64,000 bases of DNA. Origin: Solimonas_A sp052035235. Its GTDB lineage: Bacteria > Pseudomonadota > Gammaproteobacteria > Nevskiales > Nevskiaceae. The notes under the pieces are model-generated. The model saw nothing but the letters and a program-made list of their open reading frames with translations. It did no database searches and was not told where the DNA came from. The DNA is taken from positions 46,137 to 110,136 of the forward strand of contig JBPOHT010000049.1 of the NCBI GenBank assembly GCA_052035235.1, given 5' to 3'. Shown piece by piece: positions 42,676-50,038 of this stretch. Within the stretch, counting starts at the first letter, position 1, and every line of letters begins with the position of its first letter. The position numbers and the translations under genes were made by a program.

Positions 42676-44865
42676 GTGAGCCTCGAATTGGTGGCGGTTG
42701 CCGTTCCGGTCCCGCTCTACAAAACCTTCGACTACCTGGTGCCGTCCCGCCTTCGCGGACGGCTGCAGGCGGGCATGCGCGTCAAGGTGCCTTTCGGGCG
42801 CCGGCACCTGGTGGGTATCGCCCTGGAAGCGCCGCGCGAAGCGGGCATGGACACCGAGGGCTACCGCCACGTCGAGGAGCTGCTGGACGAGGAAGCCCTG
42901 CTGACCCGCGAGGTCCTGGGCCTGGCGCGCTGGGCCGCCGACTACTACCGCCACCCACCGGGCGAGGTCGCCTGGGCCCTGCTGCCCGGCAACCTGCGCC
43001 GCGGCCAGCCCGCCCGCCTGCCGGAAAACCCCGGCCTACAACTGACCCGCTCCGGCGCCGCCGCCCTGGGCGAACTGCCCTCACGCAAGAAGGCCCTGCG
43101 CGGCCTGCTGCAGGCCTTAGGGCCGGGCCCGCAGCCGCGCTCGGCCCTGCCGCGCGGCCCGGCCCTGGCCACGGCTTTGGAATCCGGCTGGGTGGAGCCG
43201 GTGCCGGCCACCGCCCTGCCGTTCGCCCTGGCCGAGACCCCGCCCGAACTGACCCCCGAGCAAAGCGCAGCATTGGCCCTGCTGCAGGAGGCCGCCGGCT
43301 TCGACGTGGCTTTGCTGCAGGGTGTCACCGGCAGCGGCAAGACCGAGCTCTACCTGCGGCGCGTGGCCGAGGTGCTGGAGCGCGGCGGCCAGGCCCTGGT
43401 GCTGGCCCCTGAGATCGGCTTGACCCCTCAGCTGGTAGCACGCCTGCAGCAGCGCTTCGGCGAGGGGGTGGCCGCCTTCCACTCCGGCATGACCGACACC
43501 GAGCGCACCAAGAGCTGGCTGCGCGCCCGCAGCGGCGCCGCGCGGGTAGTGGTGGGCACGCGCTCCGCCGTGTTCCTGCCCTTTGCCCGGCTGGAGCTGA
43601 TCGTCATCGACGAGGAGCACGACCCCTCCTACAAGCAGCAGGAAGGCTTCCGCTACTCCGCGCGCGACGTCGCCGTGCTGCGCGCCCAGCGCCTCGATAT
43701 CCCGCTGATCCTGGGCAGCGCCACCCCGGCGCTGGAGTCCCTGCACAACGCCCGGACCGGCCGCTACCGCCGCATCGAGCTGGCCGCCCGCGTCGGCCGC
43801 GGCGCCCCCCCGCAGGTGCGGGCGCTGGACCTGCGCGGCCAGTTGCTGCACCACGGACTGTCCGCGCCCTTGCTCGACAAGGTGCAGCAACACCTCGACG
43901 CCGGCGGCCAGGCGCTGCTGTTCATCAACCGCCGCGGCTACGCGCCAATGCTGGTCTGCCACGACTGCGGCTGGATTGCGCCCTGCACGCACTGCGATGC
44001 GCGCATGACCCTGCACCGCGGCCGGCGCCGCCTGATCTGCCACCACTGCGGCACGCAGCAACCCACGCCCCTGTCCTGCCCCAGCTGCGGCTGCAAGAAC
44101 CTGCAGCCGGTCGGCGAGGGCACCGAGCGCATCGAGGACGCCCTGCGCAACCGCTTCCCGATGGTCCGCACCGAGCGCTTCGACTCCGACCGCCTGACCA
44201 AGAAAGGTGAGCTGGAACAATTGCTTGCCGGCATCCACAGCGGCGACATCCGCATCCTGGTCGGCACCCAGATCCTGGCCAAGGGCCATGACTTCCCCGG
44301 CCTGTCGCTGGTGGGCATCGTCAGCGCCGACCAGGCCCTGTACGGCGCCGACTTCCGCGCCGTGGAGCGCATGGGCCAGCTCGTCACCCAGGTCGCCGGT
44401 CGCGCCGGCCGCAGCGCCGGCATCCAGGGCGACGCCGCCCCGCCCGCCGAGGTACTGCTGCAGACCCACGAGCCCGAGCACCCCGCCCTGCAGCAATTGA
44501 TGCAGGGCGGTTATCCCGCCCTGGCCGAACTGCTGCTGGGCGAGCGCGAGGCCGCCGGCCTGCCGCCGTACTCCCACCTGGCCCTGCTGCGCGCCGAGTC
44601 CATGGACGCCGGCCTGCCCCTGCGCTTCCTCGCCGCCGCCCGCGAACTGCTGGAGCCCCACGCCGAGGGCGTGATGCTGTCCGACCCGGTGCCGGCCCTG
44701 ATGGAAAAGCGCGGCGGCTACACCCGCGCCCAGCTCCTTCTGCAGTCCGGCAGCCGCGCCGCCCTGCAGAAACTGCTGGCCGCCTGCGTCACGCGGCTGG
44801 ATGGCTTGCCGGAATCGCGGAAGGTCCGGTGGTCGGTGGACGTGGATCCGGCGGATCTGTTCTAG
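42676..44865 (+). CDS. priA: Primosomal replication protein N' (PriA helicase)
   Basis: 729 aa 3'-5' helicase that restarts stalled replication forks. An N-terminal 3'-DNA-end binding domain (VAVPVPLYKTFDYLVP) precedes the helicase core: Walker A GVTGSGKTE at 216-224 and DEEH at 312-315. A zinc-binding domain inserted in the second lobe starts at Cys428 and carries paired CxxC motifs (CHDCGW, CTHCDA, CHHCGT, CPSCGC). Then come the GTQILAKGHDFP motif and the C-terminal domain. GTG start. Core gene transcribed alone. Confidence 0.97.
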   Translation: MSLELVAVAVPVPLYKTFDYLVPSRLRGRLQAGMRVKVPFGRRHLVGIALEAPREAGMDTEGYRHVEELLDEEALLTREVLGLARWAADYYRHPPGEVAWALLPGNLRRGQPARLPENPGLQLTRSGAAALGELPSRKKALRGLLQALGPGPQPRSALPRGPALATALESGWVEPVPATALPFALAETPPELTPEQSAALALLQEAAGFDVALLQGVTGSGKTELYLRRVAEVLERGGQALVLAPEIGLTPQLVARLQQRFGEGVAAFHSGMTDTERTKSWLRARSGAARVVVGTRSAVFLPFARLELIVIDEEHDPSYKQQEGFRYSARDVAVLRAQRLDIPLILGSATPALESLHNARTGRYRRIELAARVGRGAPPQVRALDLRGQLLHHGLSAPLLDKVQQHLDAGGQALLFINRRGYAPMLVCHDCGWIAPCTHCDARMTLHRGRRRLICHHCGTQQPTPLSCPSCGCKNLQPVGEGTERIEDALRNRFPMVRTERFDSDRLTKKGELEQLLAGIHSGDIRILVGTQILAKGHDFPGLSLVGIVSADQALYGADFRAVERMGQLVTQVAGRAGRSAGIQGDAAPPAEVLLQTHEPEHPALQQLMQGGYPALAELLLGEREAAGLPPYSHLALLRAESMDAGLPLRFLAAARELLEPHAEGVMLSDPVPALMEKRGGYTRAQLLLQSGSRAALQKLLAACVTRLDGLPESRKVRWSVDVDPADLF

Positions 44866-44914
44866 CGGGTAGCGGCCTACCAGGCCGTTCATGTTTCGCG
44901 GCGTTCAACGAACC

Positions 44915-44999
44915 GTTCATGCCGAGTGCCGCGAAGCGGTGTATCGAGGCACGCCCCGGAGGCACCTCGATACGCCGCTTCGCGGCACTCGGTGTGAAC
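44915..44999. repeat. Repeat family 2, full inverted repeat
   Basis: 35-base arms, starting GTTCATGCCGAGTGCCGCGA and ending GCGGCACTCGGTGTGAAC, with three mismatches around a 15-base centre (CACGCCCCGGAGGCA). It follows priA and faces the convergent GDT1-family gene. Related units lie at 38428 and in 57152-57351. Confidence 0.85.
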
Positions 45000-45009
45000 G
45001 TTTCGGGGT

Positions 45010-45585
45010 TTACCCCGCCAGCTGACCGCCGAAAACCAGTGTCAGAACCCCCAGCACCACGAACAGCCCCGCCGCCGCGAACCGGATCGGCTTCAGCGGC
45101 AGCTTGGCCGCCAGGGCCGCGCCCAGGAACACCACCGGCACGTCGGCCAGCAGCATGCCGGTGGTGGTGCCGGCGACCACCTGGAACAGCGCGTCGTACT
45201 TCACCGCCAGCACGGTGGTGGCGATCTGGGTCTTGTCGCCGATCTCGGCCAGGAAGAAGCAGACGGTGGTGATCCAGAACACGCTGTGGCCGGCGCGCTC
45301 CGCCTCGCCCTGCTCCACGGTGTCGGGCTTGAGCGCCCACAGGCCCACGGCGATGAAGGAGAAGCCGACAATCCACGGCAGCCAGGCCGGGTCCAGCAGG
45401 CCGCGCAGCCACTGGCCGGCGATGCCTGCCAGGGCATGGTTGAACACGGTGGCGACCAGGATGCCGGCGATCAGCGCCCAGGGGCGGTGCGGGAAACGGC
45501 TGGCGAGCAGCAGGGCGAGTAGCTGGGTCTTGTCACCGATCTCGCCGAGGAACACGGCGCCGGTGGAGACGAAAAAGGCTTCCAT
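45010..45585 (-). CDS. TMEM165/GDT1-family manganese exporter
   Basis: 191 aa, six-helix cation exporter with the two family signatures EIGDKTQLLALLLA and EIGDKTQIATTVLA. The start at 45585 (MEAFFVSTG) has GGAG seven bases upstream; the open frame extends 56 codons further, but that stretch is the leader riboswitch, not protein. Family members move Mn2+ (and Ca2+) out of the cytoplasm. The yybP-ykoY leader supports manganese as the relevant ion. Confidence 0.95.
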   Translation of the reverse strand: MEAFFVSTGAVFLGEIGDKTQLLALLLASRFPHRPWALIAGILVATVFNHALAGIAGQWLRGLLDPAWLPWIVGFSFIAVGLWALKPDTVEQGEAERAGHSVFWITTVCFFLAEIGDKTQIATTVLAVKYDALFQVVAGTTTGMLLADVPVVFLGAALAAKLPLKPIRFAAAGLFVVLGVLTLVFGGQLAG

Positions 45586-45627
45586 TTGAATACTCCGGCC
45601 GGGCGCAAGATGGACACAAGACATCCA

Positions 45628-45752
45628 CGCAAGCGCCCGGCGGCGCAGCATGGCTGTCTTGGTCTCGCATGCCGGATTGGCTGGATGCACCATGGCCATG
45701 AGGGCCAAGTATGTTGACGCATCCCCCTGCCGAGGCAGGGCGCTACTCCCCA
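45628..45752 (-). ncRNA. yybP-ykoY manganese riboswitch
   Basis: On the minus strand, GGGGAGTAGC (45751-45742) and GTCAACATACTTGG (45718-45705) are the two conserved loop sequences of this Mn2+-sensing riboswitch, joined by a hairpin (CCCTGCC...GGCAGGG). GAGACC and a GC-rich helix follow, ending about 40 bases before the GDT1-family start. TATAGT at 45770-45765 is a candidate -10. Confidence 0.85.
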
Positions 45753-45836
45753 AAAACGGTTTGGACTATACCCAAATCCGACCCCAAAACCCATGGCCGG
45801 CTACAATTCACGCCTTAAACCCCTGATTCAACGCTG

Positions 45837-47642
45837 ATGAAAGCCCATTTGCACGATCTGCTGCGCGCCGCTCTCGACGCGCTGCTGGCCGAGGCCGGCG
45901 CCACCGCCGAGCCGGCCATCCAGCTGGACGCCACCAAGGACGCCAAGTTCGGTGACTTCCAGACCAACCTCGCCCTGCAGCTGGCCAAGCCGCTGGGGCT
46001 GCCCCCGCGCGCCGTCGCCGAGAAGCTGGTGCAGAAGCTGCCGGCCTCCGCCCAGGTGGCCAAGGTGGAGATCGCCGGGCCCGGCTTCATCAACTTCTTC
46101 CTGAACAAGTCGGCCTTCCAGGCGGTGGTTGCCGAGGTGCTCAAGCAGGGCGCCGATTACGGTACCGACCGCAGCGGCAAGGCCGGCAGGATCATGGTGG
46201 AGTTCGTCTCCGCCAATCCCACCGGCCCCATGCACGTGGGCCACGGCCGCGGCGCCGCCTACGGCGACAGCATCTGCAAACTGCTGGCCGCTACCGGCTG
46301 GACGGTCTGGCGCGAGTACTACATCAACGACGCCGGCCGCCAGGTGGACATCCTCGCGATCTCGGTGTGGCTGCGCTACCTGGAACTTTGCGGCGTCACG
46401 CTGCCCTTCCCCAAGCGCGGCTACCCGGCCGACTACATCCGCCGCACCGCGCAGAAGGTGAAGGACGCCCACGGCGACGCGCTGAAGCGCGGGGCCGCCG
46501 CGGTGCTCGACGGCCTGGCCGCCGAGCCGGTGGTGCCCGAGGGCGCGTCCGACAAGCAGAAAGACGAGATCAAGCTGCAGCAGGAGGCCTATGCCGACAC
46601 GCTGATCGCGCGTGCGCGCAGCCTGCTGGGCGAGGGCTATGCCCAGCTGCAGCGCATCGCGCTGGACGACCAGCTCGGCACGATCCGCAAGACCCTGTCC
46701 GACTTCAACGTCGGCTTCGACCAGTGGTCCTCCGAGGCCGAGCTGGTGAAGAGCGGCTTCGTGCAGAAGGCGATCTCCCTGCTGCGCGAGAAGAGCCTGG
46801 TCTACGACAAGGACGGCGCGGTCTGGATGAAGACCGAGGCCTACGGCGACGAAAAGGACCGCGTGCTGGTGAAGGCCGACGGCGCCGCCACCTACTTCTG
46901 CAACGACCTGGCCTACCACGTCGACAAGCTCGACCGCGGCTGGAACCTGTTGATGGACGTCTGGGGTGCCGACCACCACGGCTACATTGCCCGCGTGCGC
47001 GCCGCCATCGAGGCCCTCACCGGCCGCAAGGATGCGCTCAACGTCCAGCTGATCCAGTTCGTCACGCTGTCCTCCGGCCGCATGGGCAAGCGCAGCGGCA
47101 ACTTCGTGACGCTGCAGGACCTGATCGACGAGGCCGGCACCGACGCCACGCGCTTCTTCTACCTGATGCGTGGCCACGAGCAGCACCTGGAATTCGACAT
47201 CGACCTGGCGCGCTCGCAGACCACCGACAACCCGGTGTTCTACGTGCAGTACGCGCACGCGCGCATCTGCCGCGTGTTCGACCAGCTGGCCGAGAAGGGC
47301 GGTAAGTTCGACCCCGCCGCCGGCCTCGCCGCGTTGCAGCGCCTGGACAACGAGCATGAGAAGAACCTGCTGACCCTGCTCAACCGCTACCCCGAGACGC
47401 TGCGCCGCGCCGCTGCCGACTACACGCCGCACAGCCTGGTGTTCTTCCTCAAGGAACTGGCCGAGGGCCTGCACAGCTACTACAACGTGCACCGCTTCCT
47501 GGTGGAAGACGATGCCGAGCTGCAGAACGCGCGCCTGGCGCTGATCAGCGCGGTAGCGCAGGTACTGCGCAATGCGCTGGACATCCTGGGCGTCAGCGCT
47601 CCCGAAAAGATGTACCGCGAAGAGACGACCGAGAACAACTGA
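45837..47642 (+). CDS. argS: Arginyl-tRNA synthetase
   Basis: 601 aa class I synthetase charging tRNA-Arg in the cytoplasm. The N-terminal Add-1 domain is followed by the HIGH-class motif HVGHG at 133-137 (PTGPMHVGHGRG), the KMSKS-region GRMGKRSGN, and the alpha-helical anticodon-binding domain ending with LGVSAPEKM. Like many ArgRS enzymes it lacks a standard KMSKS. Its stop overlaps the SPOR gene start by one base (TGATG). Confidence 0.97.
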   Translation: MKAHLHDLLRAALDALLAEAGATAEPAIQLDATKDAKFGDFQTNLALQLAKPLGLPPRAVAEKLVQKLPASAQVAKVEIAGPGFINFFLNKSAFQAVVAEVLKQGADYGTDRSGKAGRIMVEFVSANPTGPMHVGHGRGAAYGDSICKLLAATGWTVWREYYINDAGRQVDILAISVWLRYLELCGVTLPFPKRGYPADYIRRTAQKVKDAHGDALKRGAAAVLDGLAAEPVVPEGASDKQKDEIKLQQEAYADTLIARARSLLGEGYAQLQRIALDDQLGTIRKTLSDFNVGFDQWSSEAELVKSGFVQKAISLLREKSLVYDKDGAVWMKTEAYGDEKDRVLVKADGAATYFCNDLAYHVDKLDRGWNLLMDVWGADHHGYIARVRAAIEALTGRKDALNVQLIQFVTLSSGRMGKRSGNFVTLQDLIDEAGTDATRFFYLMRGHEQHLEFDIDLARSQTTDNPVFYVQYAHARICRVFDQLAEKGGKFDPAAGLAALQRLDNEHEKNLLTLLNRYPETLRRAAADYTPHSLVFFLKELAEGLHSYYNVHRFLVEDDAELQNARLALISAVAQVLRNALDILGVSAPEKMYREETTENN

Positions 47643-48241
47643 TGGCACGCGACTACGCACACTCACCCAAGCGCGGCGGCCGCCAGGCCAAGGGCCGCGG
47701 TGGCGGCGGTGGTGGCGGCATGCCCGGCTGGGTCTGGCTGGTATTCGGCCTCGCCATCGGCCTGGTGGTGGCGGCCTTCGTCTACATCAAGCGCCCCTCC
47801 GGGGCCATGCGCAGCACCGAGCCGGTGGAAGAGCAGGTGGCGGCCGAGCCCGCCGCCAAGCCGAAGAAGGACCCCAAGGAAGCGGTGAAGCTGCCGCCCA
47901 AGGAAAAGGCGCGCTTCACCTTCTATGAACTGCTGCCCAGCGAAGAGGTGGTGGTGCCGCGCGGCGACAAGGAAGCCGCCAAGGCCCCGGCGGCCTCCGG
48001 CGACGGCTCGACCTACGTCATCCAGGTCGCCTCGTATCGCGATCGCGAAGAAGCCGACAAGCAGAAGGCCAGCCTCGCGCTGCTGGGCATCGAGTCTCGC
48101 ATCGAGACCGTCACCATCGATGGCTCCGAAACCTTCTACCGCGTGCGTGTCGGCCCGCTGAAGGACTTCGGCAAGGTGCAGATCATCAGCAACCGACTGG
48201 AAGACAACGGCATCCAGGCGCTGGTGGTGAAGGTGAAGTGA
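47642..48241 (+). CDS. SPOR-domain membrane protein (FtsN-like)
   Basis: 199 aa. A basic, Gly-rich cytoplasmic tail (MARDYAHSPKRGGRQAKGRGG) leads into one transmembrane helix (WVWLVFGLAIGLVVAAFVYI), an Ala/Pro/Lys linker, and a C-terminal SPOR domain (STYVIQVASYRDREEADKQKASLALLGIESRIETV...FYRVRVGPL) that binds denuded septal glycan. Same layout as FtsN and the usual neighbour of argS in gammaproteobacteria, so a division role is likely. Confidence 0.93.
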   Translation: MARDYAHSPKRGGRQAKGRGGGGGGGMPGWVWLVFGLAIGLVVAAFVYIKRPSGAMRSTEPVEEQVAAEPAAKPKKDPKEAVKLPPKEKARFTFYELLPSEEVVVPRGDKEAAKAPAASGDGSTYVIQVASYRDREEADKQKASLALLGIESRIETVTIDGSETFYRVRVGPLKDFGKVQIISNRLEDNGIQALVVKVK

Positions 48242-48425
48242 CCTCATAGCGTGGAGCCCCCCCAGCGCATCGCGCCGGGGATCCTAACGTCATGAGGTCC
48301 GGGGTCACTGTGTTCACCGCCCCGCTTGCCTCTCCTCCCGGGAGAGGTCGCGCCGCAGGCGCGGGTGAGGGACGCGCTGCAAACAAGTAGCCGCAGTCCA
48401 TCACGCCACCCTTGTCCCTCACCCC

Positions 48426-48454
48426 AACCCCTCTCCCGGAGGGAGAGGGGTTTT
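48426..48454 (+). terminator. Hairpin terminator between argS-SPOR and the L7/L12-like gene
   Basis: AACCCCTCTCCC / GGGAGAGGGGTT, a perfect 12-bp stem with a GGA loop, then TTAAGG. The arms belong to a CCTCTCCC-type repeat family also seen at 48330 and 52385-52520. It could serve both converging transcripts. Confidence 0.6.
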
Positions 48455-48466
48455 AAGGACCAGCGA

Positions 48467-48883
48467 TCAGGGACGAATCCCCAGGGCGTACAGCGCGGCG
48501 CACAGCGCCACAGCCACGGCCGCCGCCAGCAGCCACTTCAGCGGCAGGCCCTCGCCCGGCTGCTTGGGCGGCTTCGGCGGCCGCATCGCGTCCACCGCCT
48601 CCTTGGCTTGCTTGAGGCTCATGCCGGTCTGCTGGCGCAACAGCTTGATCGCCTTGATCCCTTGTCCTTCCGCCACCAGGCGCCGTACGTCGTCGTCGCC
48701 CGCAGCGGGCGCGGGCCTGGCCGCATGACGGATCACGGCATCGAGCGCTTCCGGCGAGGCATCGCGCTCGATGAAGTCCTTGGTTTCCTTCAGGCCCATG
48801 CCGCTGGCTTCGCGCAGCAGCTTGATCGCTTCGATCTTCTTGCCCTGGCGAACCAGTTCGGCGATTTCCTTGGCGGCACTCAT
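48467..48883 (-). CDS. Membrane protein with two ribosomal L7/L12 C-terminal-like domains
   Basis: 138 aa; the start at 48883 has GGGAG upstream. It contains two copies of the L7/L12 C-terminal signature: GKKIEAIKLLREASGMGLKETKDFIER (about 15-41) and GQGIKAIKLLRQQTGMSLKQAKEAVDA (about 73-99). These are followed by a Pro/Lys linker and a C-terminal transmembrane helix (WLLAAAVAVALCAALYAL). In L7/L12 this surface recruits translational GTPases. It is not in a ribosomal operon; a tail-anchored protein that tethers a GTPase is one reading. Confidence 0.85.
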   Translation of the reverse strand: MSAAKEIAELVRQGKKIEAIKLLREASGMGLKETKDFIERDASPEALDAVIRHAARPAPAAGDDDVRRLVAEGQGIKAIKLLRQQTGMSLKQAKEAVDAMRPPKPPKQPGEGLPLKWLLAAAVAVALCAALYALGIRP

Positions 48884-48916
48884 TGCTTCTCCCCGGATTT
48901 CATCACGCACCCGCAT

Positions 48917-48998
48917 CGTCATACCGGCGAAAGCCGGTATCCAGTCATGACGGGGCTACTCCTGCCGGAGACTGGATGCCGGCTTCCGTCGGCATGAC
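48917..48998. repeat. REP/BIME palindrome copy 3
   Basis: Paired palindromes as in copies 1 and 2: CGTCATACCGGCGAAAGCCG at the left and TCCGTCGGCATGAC at the right, where one base breaks the right stem. It lies between the mtfA-like end and the L7/L12-like promoter. Confidence 0.9.
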
Positions 48999-49016
48999 CC
49001 GCTCCGAACTTCCAGA

Positions 49017-49829
49017 TCAGGCCGAAACGGCAGCAGGCATCGCCGCCACCGGGTCCAGCCGGTAGTAATCCGCCAACAACGCATACAGCTCCGCGTGATG
49101 CCGCTGCAATTCTTCCGGTCGCTGGAAGAACGCCTCCGTGACCACGCCGAAGAATTCGCCGGGACTCTCGGCACCGTAAGGGTCCAGCACCGGTGGGCGG
49201 CGGTGGCGCTGCAAGCGGGCGTACTCCTTCTGCATCACCTCGGACCAGCGGCCGTAATCCTGCAGGCGCGGCGCGCCCTCCATGCCGTGCTCCTCGTCGT
49301 CCAACTGGTGGGCGAACTCGTGCACCACCACGTTAACGCTATCACCCTGCTGCGCCGCTTCCACGTCGGTCCAGGACAGCAGCACGCGCTCGCCGGCCCA
49401 GGATTCGCCGAGGCGCTCCTCGGGTTCATCCGGCACCAGGCCCATTTCGTCGGGCTCGGTCTGCGGCACCAGGAAGGCATCGGGGTAGAGCAGCACGCTG
49501 CGCAGATCCGGAAACACCTGCGCGTCCGGCCGCAGCAACAGCAGGGCCGCATAGCCGGCGATGGCCAGGCGCTGCTCGTCATCGACCTGCTCCAGGCCGC
49601 CGCAGGGCACGAAGCGCTTGGTCTTCAGGAAGGTCTCGACACGGGATTCATACAGGGCGCGATGCTCCGGCGGCACCCAGGCGGAGGGTGGGACCAACTC
49701 ACCCAGCCGTTCCTGCCATTGTGCCGGCAGGGGCTGCGCCACCAGCGGCGTCGGCCGGAAGAGGCGCCACAGCGCCAGCGCAAGGCCGGCGACCACCAGC
49801 AGGCCGACCAGTCCCTGCGCGTCGCTCAC
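49017..49829 (-). CDS. mtfA: MtfA-like zinc peptidase, membrane-anchored
   Basis: 270 aa M90-family peptidase (MtfA/YeeI type). HEFAHQLD carries the zinc ligands, with the downstream acidic ligand region EFFGVVTEAFF. In E. coli MtfA binds the glucose repressor Mlc. Here an N-terminal helix (GLVGLLVVAGLALALWRLF) anchors it. It starts with GTG at 49829, overlapping the small membrane gene's stop (GTGA); the longer open frame to 50078 has no support. Confidence 0.9.
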   Translation of the reverse strand: MSDAQGLVGLLVVAGLALALWRLFRPTPLVAQPLPAQWQERLGELVPPSAWVPPEHRALYESRVETFLKTKRFVPCGGLEQVDDEQRLAIAGYAALLLLRPDAQVFPDLRSVLLYPDAFLVPQTEPDEMGLVPDEPEERLGESWAGERVLLSWTDVEAAQQGDSVNVVVHEFAHQLDDEEHGMEGAPRLQDYGRWSEVMQKEYARLQRHRRPPVLDPYGAESPGEFFGVVTEAFFQRPEELQRHHAELYALLADYYRLDPVAAMPAAVSA

Positions 49830-50014
49830 CAGAAGCCGCGCGGCTTGTCGGGACTGTTTTCCTCGGCCTTTTCCTTGGCGTCCATCTCCTTCTGGCGCTT
49901 CTTCACCGACTCGCTGACGCGCAGTCGATAGGCAGAGACGGCCCGCAGGGTCGCGAAGGGCCCGGCCAGCAGGATGACCACCAGTACGGCAACCCAGAAG
50001 AATTCGGCACCCAT
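49826..50014 (-). CDS. Small single-helix membrane protein
   Basis: 62 aa: hydrophobic helix (FFWVAVLVVILLAGPFATL) then a basic/acidic tail (SVKKRQKEMDAKEKAEEN). GGAG precedes the ATG. Coupled to mtfA by a four-base overlap. No family recognised; possibly an accessory of the peptidase. Confidence 0.7.
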   Translation of the reverse strand: MGAEFFWVAVLVVILLAGPFATLRAVSAYRLRVSESVKKRQKEMDAKEKAEENSPDKPRGFW

Positions 50015-50038
50015 GGCAATCTCCGGCTTGTGCGCAGG

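Noticed and set aside
45586..45753. Extended N-terminus of the GDT1-family exporter
   Set aside because: These bases contain the yybP-ykoY riboswitch motifs, and a ribosome site precedes the ATG at 45585.
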